Shown: in pieces, positions 56,811-64,000 of the stretch
Numbering within the stretch: position 1 is the stretch's first letter
Layout: every line of letters starts with the position of its first letter
Source of the DNA: Topomyia yanbarensis
Lineage: Eukaryota; Arthropoda; Insecta; Diptera; Culicidae
Direction of reading: 5' to 3'
Assembly: GCF_030247195.1 (NCBI RefSeq)
Contig: NC_080672.1
Location: 373,340,166 to 373,404,165 of the forward strand
Length of the DNA stretch: 64,000 nt
Notes under the pieces: generated by a model
What the model was told of the DNA's origin: nothing
Seen by the model: only the letters and a program-made list of their open reading frames with translations
The model's database searches: none
Translations under genes and position numbers: made by a program

Positions 56811-56864
56811 CTTTCTTTTTGATAATCCATTGCTTTACATGGTCATTCAATATTTCCTTCGCAG

Positions 56865-57034
56865 GATGAAATCGTCGGACGATCTCTCAGCGACATGGTG
56901 ACAGCCGATATTAGTAATATTTTATCTCAAACCAGTAGACATAAGGATTACGAAGGTTTCATCAGTACACGGCGAAAATCGCAGGAAACGTTACATCTCC
57001 ACGTTCGAGCGGTACCTGTTCCATGCATCGGAAG
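56865..57034 (+). CDS. Pde8: Pde8 exon 9: PAS domain, second part
   Basis: The exon follows CCTTCGCAG and reads DEIVGRSLSDMVTADISNIL, then SQTSRHKDYEGFISTRRKSQ and ETLHLHVRAVPVPCIG. It ends at donor GTTAGT in phase 2. It completes the PAS core: GRSLSDMV corresponds to the GKELGEVP helix of PDE8A, EGFISTRRKSQE to the WQGIYYAKKKNGD hairpin, and LHVRAVPV to the last strands. The tail GR continues into the next exon as GRSPTHLV. Confidence 0.9.
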
Positions 57035-57093
57035 GTTAGTAGTCCGTTCTTTTTTTCCCTCAAATCAAACCCTGCAGACACCGTTTCATCCAG

Positions 57094-57493
57094 GAGTCCC
57101 ACCCACTTGGTTCTAATCTTGGAAATGCCTGCCGCGGGCACTACCCTGACGGCACTAGCCACGGATGCGCTGCAAACTCAACCGCATGGCAAGGAGATAG
57201 CCCGCGGTTCGTTGCATTCGATCCGGCGGGGCAGCTTCGATGTTCGATCTATTGCTTCCGATGGCCTGCGCCGTACCAGTTTGGCCAAATTATCTCAGCT
57301 TCCGCTAGAGGCTCCCATCACCAAGGTTCTTAGCTTACTGACACAGGTCCAGGAAAGCTGCTCCCAGGAGGAGGTCAAACTGCTGGACCGGGTGATGGAG
57401 TTTCTCAAGCGGGAGGGTCTGTACAGTCCCCAGATGAAGGAGATGCGAACCGATGACCCGGTGGCGACGGATCTGATAGGAGCTTTGCTGACG
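57094..57493 (+). CDS. Pde8: Pde8 exon 10: PAS end and regulatory linker
   Basis: Acceptor TTTCATCCAG at 57093 restores the frame (G-R-SPTHLVLILEMP). The upstream CCTGCAG would not. The exon then carries SIRRGSFDVRSIASDGLRRT, LEAPITKVLSLLTQVQESC, LYSPQMKEM and DDPVATDLIGALLT. RRGSFD corresponds to the RRKGSLD kinase site of mammalian PDE8A, and EAPITKV is a near-invariant PDE8 motif. A TAG in frame at 57512 shows that the exon must be spliced before it. GT at 57494 (GTTCGG) with the acceptor at 57553 gives a 60-base intron and keeps the frame. Confidence 0.88.
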
Positions 57494-57553
57494 GTTCGGA
57501 ATATCTATCGTTAGGAAAAGTGGATGAATAATAATGAGTCTCTTCCCCTACAG

Positions 57554-57761
57554 CAAGGACCCACCAACACTATGTCGTCACGGCGAAGCTCAAACGATTC
57601 GATCATTCGAGGCGGGGGACGACCTTCGACCGGTAGTATCGTTTTTACCAAATCTCGCGATCCTTCCCAAATGTCCGATTTGATGAACAATGCGCTGGCC
57701 TGGGACTTTGAGATCTTCAAGCTGGAGGATCTGACCGAAAAGCGACCACTCGTTTGCTTGG
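57554..57761 (+). CDS. Pde8: Pde8 exon 11: linker to catalytic domain
   Basis: The exon follows CCCCTACAG and ends before GTGTGT, leaving one base (phase 1). It reads QGPTNTMSSRRSSNDSIIRG, then SIVFTKSRDPSQMSDLMNNA, and then LAWDFEIFKLEDLTEKRPLV and CLG. WDFEIFKLE with RPLVCLG matches WDFDIFELE...RPLIYLG at the start of the PDE8 catalytic region. The serine/arginine-rich first half is variable in the family. Confidence 0.92.
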
Positions 57762-57835
57762 GTGTGTGTTGTTGCTTTTGATTTTTTTTCCCGCTATGTT
57801 CTAATCATGACTAAGTTACCTATTTCACTTCACAG

Positions 57836-57981
57836 GTCTTGAGCTTTTCCGAAGATTCGACGTGTACAACACATTTAACTGTGATGAGATGACGTTCAAA
57901 CTGTGGTTAATCAAAATGGAAGAGTATTACAAGGCGGAAAATACATATCACAACAGTACCCATGCGGCGGATGTGATGCAG
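57836..57981 (+). CDS. Pde8: Pde8 exon 12: start of catalytic domain
   Basis: The exon lies between TTCACAG and GTGAGT. It reads LELFRRFDVYNTFNCDEMTF, KLWLIKMEEYYKAENTYHNS and THAADVMQ. HNSTHAADV is the first metal-binding motif of class I cyclic-nucleotide phosphodiesterases (HNxxHAxDV). The enzyme hydrolyses cAMP to 5'-AMP. The second metal motif (HDVDHPG) and the remaining 250 or so residues were not found before 64000, so the gene continues in the next, repeat-filled intron beyond the window. Confidence 0.93.
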
Positions 57982-58160
57982 GTGAGTTTGTTACTGAATG
58001 ATATGTAATTATGATTCATTAAATATTTTGTTTTTTTTTGTCTTTTTTTAACTGCTATAAGTAAGTCAAACTTTTTTTCTATTTGTGTTTAAACGACATT
58101 CAATCAACAAGCGACTGGAAGTATTAAGCTTTTTTTTAACATTAAAAGCCCTAGTGCTCA
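57982..58160 (+). other. Start of the last Pde8 intron in the window
   Basis: It begins GTGAGT and continues to the window end and beyond. The first 180 bases hold only T-runs. Confidence 0.5.
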
Positions 58161-58280
58161 GGTAAGAGCGAGGCGATGGAGGAAGAAAGTTTAGAAAAGC
58201 GTGGAATATGGTCGCATGAGCAAACTTAGAGTTTCCCGATTACTTCACCCTCTGTCTTCTACCACAGGAGTCAGGATGCT
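58160..58280 (+). repeat. Dispersed repeat shared with 21550-21690
   Basis: GGAAGAAAGTTTAGAAAAGC and TTCTACCACAGGAGTCAGGA match the inverse of 21550-21690. It lies upstream of the R4-type remnant. Confidence 0.45.
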
Positions 58281-58599
58281 TTGGCATTTTTTCAAACGCG
58301 AATCACCCAAGTGTGCGGCATGCCCGGACAAACGAAAAGTGACTTAACACCTTATGCTGTCGGAACCGACAGCGGGTTTCCAGGAGGGACAAGTCCCGAG
58401 AGCTCCCGCTATGAACAGACGGAGAGAGCAGCCATGAACAATACACAACAAGGAACGCTGCACCTGTGAGGAATGTTGCGAATAGAAGACGCTAGTCGCT
58501 CACCTGCACGGGAACACGGAAGCGTAGAATTATGTGGACAACGGGGATAAACAAATTCGTGATCAACGCTTATTATCTTTGCACAGCGCTTGAGACCGA

Positions 58600-60810
58600 T
58601 ATGAGCGAACGACTTCAGATAATCGAGATGTTCGATAAGACGTATCCAGAGTACACTTGACGTCTGAATCAGAACACGATGAACGCAAGGCGTAGAGCAA
58701 TCATCCGTAACAATATGCTCAGTCCCGCGGAAATCGATCAGATTCAACAGGAAGTGCAGGAGAACTGAGCACGTGTATCTGTAGCTGAAGTCCCATCATT
58801 CCCAGGAGATCCACCGAAGGGCATGATCAGCACTCTTCAAGTCATGGACGGTAACGTTCTTCCAATGCATTTGGAATTTGTGAAGAACCTGGAGATCTGC
58901 AGCTAGTAGTATTATATATTGAAGTGGCGACCGTTAGATGCTTAAAATACCGACTTACGCTTAGAAACGAACTGCCCCAATATCGCCGGGAAAGGCGTGT
59001 ATCTTCATGGCAGCGGAGATTGGAGAGTAGGATCTCGAACAAACGTGCCGCTATTAGAAGACTGACCATGTACAGAAACGGAAAAAGATCGGCGAAATTA
59101 TTTCTTCATGTGGCTGTGATTATTGCACCTATTGCGTTTCGCAAGCTAGGAGTTCACCAGCTGACGGAGAAACTCGACACACTAGTACAGCAATTGAGTG
59201 TCTTATTAAAAGACTAAGGCGTTACACCGATTCTACGAAGCGAGGACAATAATATAGGATGTTCAGTGATAACAAGCGAGCGTTCTGTGACGAAATCAGT
59301 CACGAGAGGCCTGATCTCAGCAAAGGTCGGCGATGTCACTAGCTTTTGATCCAATATTTGGAAGGCCCGCGCAACACCACGAAGAGTAAACGTGGTTAAA
59401 ACACGAAGAGGAATGGGCAGACGAAGGAATTGACGAGATGTCGCCTGTCTCCGTCGAAACCAATGATGTACGCGAGGCTACGTGGCACCTTAGGAATTGG
59501 GCGGCACCTGTACCAGAGGGACACAATTCTTCTCCCCAAGGACAGCAACACGTCCAAAACATCAAAGTACAAACCAATTACCTGTCTAGAGAGTGCACAA
59601 GATCCTGAGCACCGTTATCACCTGCAAGCAGTGTATAACCAACGGAACCTTAGTATAGCCCTATCTCGATTACAAAAAGGTATACGACTCCATGCCGCAC
59701 TCATTCATCAAGATATTGGAAATATATACGATTGAACCTGTAGTGAGGTTCCTGTGGCAGGCTATGGAAAGGTGGACGACAAAACTACAGCTCAGAAGTG
59801 ATGAAGACGTTTTGCGGTCTAGAACGCTCCATATCTTGAAGAGAATATTTCAAGGTGTTTATTTCAGTTCGCTTTGGATTTGTTTGGCGATTAACGTCCT
59901 CAGTAGGACACTCAATCGAAACGGCCATGGCTTTCAGATGAGGTATTGAGAAAGCTCATCGGAAGAGGTGACCCTTACCTTCTGCATGGACGATCTCAAG
60001 ATCTATGCTGACTCGAAGGAACGGCTGGGTGTAGTAAGCAATTTAGTCTAAACGATTAGTGGTGACATCGGCATGGAGTTTGGTCAAGAGAAATACGGAT
60101 CTGTTGAGCTACTATCATGATGATTGGTCGACACTGGTGGCAATGAGATCGACGAATGCTAGATGATTCGGGGTATGGTTCGTGGCACGTACGTATAAGT
60201 ATTTTTAATTCCGGCAGCTCCTTGGGATGCGCCACACCGACCGAGCCACAAGATAAGTTCTTGAGTCGAGTGAACTCATGAAGTCTTTCCTGAGTGCGGA
60301 GACTGTAGTCAGATAAATCAGCATGTTCGCTGCCCCCATCTTAACTTACGGTTTCGGCGTCATCAAATGAAGCCAGATTGACCTGGAAGATCTTGAGAGA
60401 AAATTAAGAAAGACGTTCAGACAAGCAGGAATGTGCCATCCTCAGTCGGCGCTGGGGATATTCACGTTGCCGTTGATGCGACGACTGCAAGAATACTTTG
60501 TAGAAAGTGCTAATCGACATGGAGTATATCAAGTAATTTGTACTGGGCAACTATAGCGCACTTCACCTAGCGCAAGCAGACTACTACCATAACTGGAATC
60601 TATAGACTGCGGTGGAGAAGATTGCAGAGTAAAATCAGAAAGCTGTACACGGTACCCAGCCCCACTAGTTGGAGCAGCCGTGCACCGACAAGGCTGCATC
60701 GAACCTATGGTTCAAGCAAGATGAACTCTTTTCAGTGGTCAAAGCCGACATTATAACCATCCAGGACAGCGAAATGGCGACGAAGAATTGCAGGAGGTAT
60801 GTTTGGTAGG
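58600..60810 (+). pseudogene. R4/Dong-type non-LTR retrotransposon remnant, copy 2
   Basis: Spread over three frames are VATVRCLKYRLTLRNELPQY with RRERRVSSWQRRLESRISNK, SKYKPITCL (near 59565), LSIALSRLQKG, VVRFLWQAMERWTTKLQLRS, SLWICLAINVLSRTLNRNGH and MDDLKIYADSKERLGVV (59978 on). After these come SGDIGMEFGQEKYGSVELL, LTYGFGVIK and, near 60745, DIITIQDSEMATKNCRR. The last resembles the start of the restriction-like endonuclease of R4 elements (AIQDxVxxT+). It keeps the catalytic MDD that copy 1 (21700-23645) has lost, and more of the N-terminal part. Many stops make it inactive. Confidence 0.65.
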
Positions 60811-61007
60811 GCATTGCAAAAAAATTTTTTTTTAATTCTCGAAGGCCCCCCCTCTCATATTGTGGCAAATGTCAAAGTAAGCTCAGATGCCAAATTTCAC
60901 ATCATTTGGACAATTTTAGACCCCCGCCCACTTCGTTTGAAATTTTTTGAAATTGGTACTATGGGAAAATATGGAGGAAAAACACATTAAATGCAATAAC
61001 TTTGGAA
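60811..61007. other. Intron sequence between repeats
   Basis: It contains a T-run and GGCCCCCCCTCTC. No gene was recognised. Confidence 0.35.
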
Positions 61008-62046
61008 GTAGCAATCAGAAAATTACAATTTATACCTCTTTTGAAAGGAAACAATTTTAGTATTTGAATAAAGATATATTTGTTTCTAGAAAAATACGGG
61101 AAAGTAGGGTACTGGGTCATTTTGGCCCCAAAATCCCCTATTTTTAATGATTTTTCTTCTCCGTGATGCAAATCATACATATTTTGTAGTTTTTCCAATG
61201 TGAAAAAATCTCAGAAATCGAACGGAACCATTTTGATCTTAGTCCGAATACGAGAAGTTGGGGTTATAGGGCTTTTTGTCAGTCATATTAAATTTTATCA
61301 TTTTCTATTATTCTTCAATCAATTTTCATAAAATGTAACTTATTGAACGTGTAAAATTCTGCGGAATAAAACAAAAATAAAAACGTTAAAGATAAAATTC
61401 AGAAGCATCAAAAATTTTGATATTTAATCTACAAATCTCATTTTTTTCATTATTTGTCCTAATATCTCAACTTCCCTTATTTTTCCAGGAATGAAACTTT
61501 TCTCATGTGATCCCTAAGCATATTTTACACTAAAAGTAGTAAATTAAATAAGAATTTTGTTGTTAAATGGAGTTAATATGTGCGATTTTATGATAAAAAT
61601 ATGAAATCGACACTATATGTCAGATAATTTGATGTTCCTGAATTTTACCGGTAACGAATCTATTTTTGTTATAATCCTAAGGATTTTCCACGTTCAACAA
61701 GGTATAGTTTATGAAAAATGAGTAAAGAATAATAGAGATATATTCACGAGAAAATGATGAAGTTTAATATGAATGACAAAAGGCCATTTAACCCCAACTT
61801 CTCGTATTCGGACTAAAGTCAAAAGGGTTCCGTTCGATTTCTGAGATTTTTTCACATTAGAAAAACTACAAAATATGTATGATTTGCATCACGGAGCAGA
61901 AAAATCATAAAAATAGGGGATTTTGGGGCCAAAATGATCCAGTACCCCACTTTCCCGTATTTTCCTAGAAACATATATATCTTCATTCAAATACTAAGAT
62001 TAATTCCTTCCAAAAGAGGTATAAATTTTAATTTTCTGATTGCTAC
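61008..62046. repeat. 1-kb inverted repeat
   Basis: The left arm (TAGCAATCAGAAAATTACAA; CCCCAAAATCCCCTATTTTT; GAATACGAGAAGTTGGGGTT) is inverted in the right arm (AACCCCAACTTCTCGTATTC; AAAAATAGGGGATTTTGGGG; ATTTTCTGATTGCTA). The arms are about 400 bp with roughly 200 bp between. It is probably a foldback transposon whose ends are lost or lie further out. Confidence 0.75.
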
Positions 62047-62364
62047 TGAGTAAAGCCATGTCAAGTGATCCTCGAATTTTTCGCAAAATCACCGATTTTC
62101 ATGAGGTATATTTTATTGTATAGGGATTATGGTGAATAGCTTTTGGTATAAATATTTTGTTAAAACTCCCTTTTTTCTTTGAGATATTAACCCTTAAACT
62201 TTCTTGTATAAGAAAATTGTAAATTTTATATCTCAAAAACTGCTGAAGATAATTGAATGAATTTTTGTACACTTATAGAATGATATTAACACTATCTCAC
62301 AAAAATATATCTATTGTATAATTGAGTAAATAACGGTACTTTGCATCTATTTAAAAATTTCAAT

Positions 62365-64000
62365 TGCATTTTTTCTTGTGTTCTTCACGCTAAAAATTTT
62401 CAGGAAGCATGTCAAATTACGCAGCAATCCTTCACCTTCAAAAATCTGTATTGAGAATTTTTCATTTTTGTTCCTATCTAAAGTTATGGATGATTTTGTA
62501 ACGGTGTGTTTCTTCATCGCATGGCCCACTTTGATGCAACCCGCGAACACTTACATATTGGCAACGCCGTACGTCGCGACGTTCTAATGCGCATCGCGTT
62601 GGAAGTGTGCATCGCATGACTAACAGAAGCTACATCTCTCGATTGCTGCAAAAGAACAAACTTTTCTATGGGGATTAACGAAGATGAATGTTTTCCGGAT
62701 ATTTTGAGATCATTTTATATTTTTTTGACCGAAGTGCACTACAAAAATCATAGTAGTTTAATAAATACTTTCTTATTATAATTTATCGTTACAATTAAAC
62801 TGTATCGCAAATAACCGAAACTTAACTTATGTAATGAGTTTATGTTATTGCTATCTTCAAAGACACTTTTGTAAGTCAAAGTACGTCTATGTTTTATTCA
62901 AATTCATTATTTGTCTACAATATTATACAAGAAAGTGGAACAACTTATGACAACAGTATTTTACTTCACATGTTTTTGTTTACTGAATGATCTTACTTAT
63001 ATCGTTTGGCTTGAGGCAAACTAACTCGGTTTCAGACGTAACTGCTGTTAAAGCGTTTGTTTGATGCCAGTTTCGAACCTAGGTTATGCGCCACTGAGGG
63101 ACCATTCATGAATTACGTAACGCTTTTAGGGGGAGGGGGTACAACAAGTTGTGACATGTTGTGACATAGGGGGGAGTTAGCTAGATCGTTACGTAACATG
63201 TTTTCACCGAAGAAGAAAAAAATTTCTAGGAATTTGTTGCGTAATATGAGAGGGGGAGTGGAGAAATTTGTGACAATTTGTTACATGGGGGGAGGCAGAG
63301 TCAATTTTGGGCAATTTTTGAGTTACGTAATTTATGAATGGTCACTGAACTGAAAACCGAGTTGGGTTCCAACCTGAAAAATATTTCGGGTTCGCTCACA
63401 CCACCGCTGTTTTGCGAGAACCCAACTCAGTTCCATTAAAAACGTTTGTTTGAAGCAACTAACCCGGGTTAGTGTCTAGGTTCTCAATCGAAAACGACAT
63501 TATAAACAATAATGCGAGCAAACATACCGTGCTACCACTCAGACAGAATCAACTAACAAAAAAGTGGTGAAATATGTCACTTTGCAAAAAATCGTGTCCA
63601 TGCAGGTTAAACATGTCCACTGCTCAATAACTCGCAAAAAATATAATAACGCTAAAAAGTATGCAAATCACTCGAAAAGCATTTACTCTCAATAATCCGT
63701 AAAGAAAAGCTTGTCTTTTTACTCTAATATCAGAGATGGCAATTTTGAACATGAGATACACTTTTTCAAAGCGATGCGCATTAGGACGTGGCGACGTACG
63801 GCGTTGCCAATATGCAAGTGTTCGCGGGCTGCATCAAAGTGGGCCATGCGTTGAAGGAACACACCGTTACAAAATCATCCATAACTTTGGATAGGAACAA
63901 AAATGAAAAATTCTCAATACAGATTATTGAAGGTGAAGGATTTCTGCGTAATTTGACATGCTTCCTGAAAATTTTTAGCGTGAAGAACACAAGAAAAAAT
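62365..64000. mobile_element. Large TIR element running off the window
   Basis: 62365-62600 (TCTTGTGTTCTTCACGCTAA ... GGCAACGCCGTACGTCGCGA) is inverted at 63770-64000 (CGACGTACGGCGTTGCC ... TTAGCGTGAAGAACACAAGA). The arms are still paired at the last base, so the element continues beyond 64000. Its left end is somewhere between 62047 and 62365. The inner part holds a MITE at 63098-63346. No gene was found. Confidence 0.75.
63098..63346. mobile_element. MITE of the GGGACCATTCAT family
   Basis: The ends GGACCATTCATGAATTACGT and ACGTAATTTATGAATGGTC are inverted, with G-rich stretches (GGGGGAGGGGGT; GGGGGGAG) and TTGTGACA words inside. ACTGA stands on both sides (63093-63097 and 63347-63351), a possible 5-bp duplication. 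A fragment of the same family lies at 51328-51450. Confidence 0.7.

Noticed and set aside
57023..57093. Reading through from the exon 9 donor as coding, and the CCTGCAG acceptor at 57077
   Set aside because: Reading through makes no family-like protein, and the 57077 acceptor gives the wrong frame. TCATCCAG at 57093 restores GRSPTHLV.

Overview
The window is eukaryotic and looks like a mosquito chromosome, most likely a culicine of the Aedes type. This is inferred from a single intron-rich gene spread over more than 44 kb, very long introns filled with nested transposable elements, a tRNA-derived SINE, several non-LTR retrotransposon clades typical of mosquitoes, and many palindromic MITE-like elements. 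No bacterial operons, CRISPR arrays or phage genes were seen.

The one host gene I can support is a cAMP-specific phosphodiesterase 8 (Pde8), on the + strand. Two candidate alternative first coding exons (13483-13870 and 14467-14752) both end in phase 1. That fits the next exon at 26814-26872. Ten further exons follow with consistent splice phases: 27343-27399, 27543-27742, 28666-28725, 43904-43961, 44310-44408, 56190-56300, 56865-57034, 57094-57493, 57554-57761 and 57836-57981. They encode the receiver-like (REC) domain, the PAS domain, the linker with an RRGS kinase-type site, and the start of the catalytic domain (metal-binding HNSTHAADV). The rest of the catalytic domain must lie beyond 64000, so the gene is cut at its 3' end.

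1-13400 is upstream of the gene. It holds a LINE ORF1 fragment, a dispersed repeat (R1), a degenerate repeat block, a 1.9-kb hAT element with an exact 8-bp target-site duplication (TSD), a 257-bp MITE, a truncated RTE-type retrotransposon, a SINE nested in a terminal-inverted-repeat (TIR) element, and an endonuclease fragment.

14753-26813 (intron) is a three-level nest. One TIR element, split between 15057 and 26042, is interrupted by a 2.06-kb palindromic Transib-like element with RSS-heptamer ends (15968-18030) and by a block of retrotransposons (18062-25984).

28726-43903 (intron) carries a second copy of the same CR1/Jockey-group retrotransposon. That copy is broken by a SINE and by a 4.9-kb hAT element, and the hAT element contains an ORF1-only LINE. 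The intron also holds a nearly intact 4.7-kb retrotransposon sitting between two (TA)n tracts.

44409-56189 (intron) has a tRNA-like sequence, a 209-bp TTAA foldback element, a 631-bp hAT foldback element, another copy of the 15057-type element, a replication-type histone H3 pseudogene split by two nested MITEs, and several palindromes.

57982-64000 (intron) contains an R4/Dong-type retrotransposon remnant and two large inverted repeats, the last of which runs off the window. Exon calls rest on splice signals, phase consistency and recalled family similarity. No alignment could be run.
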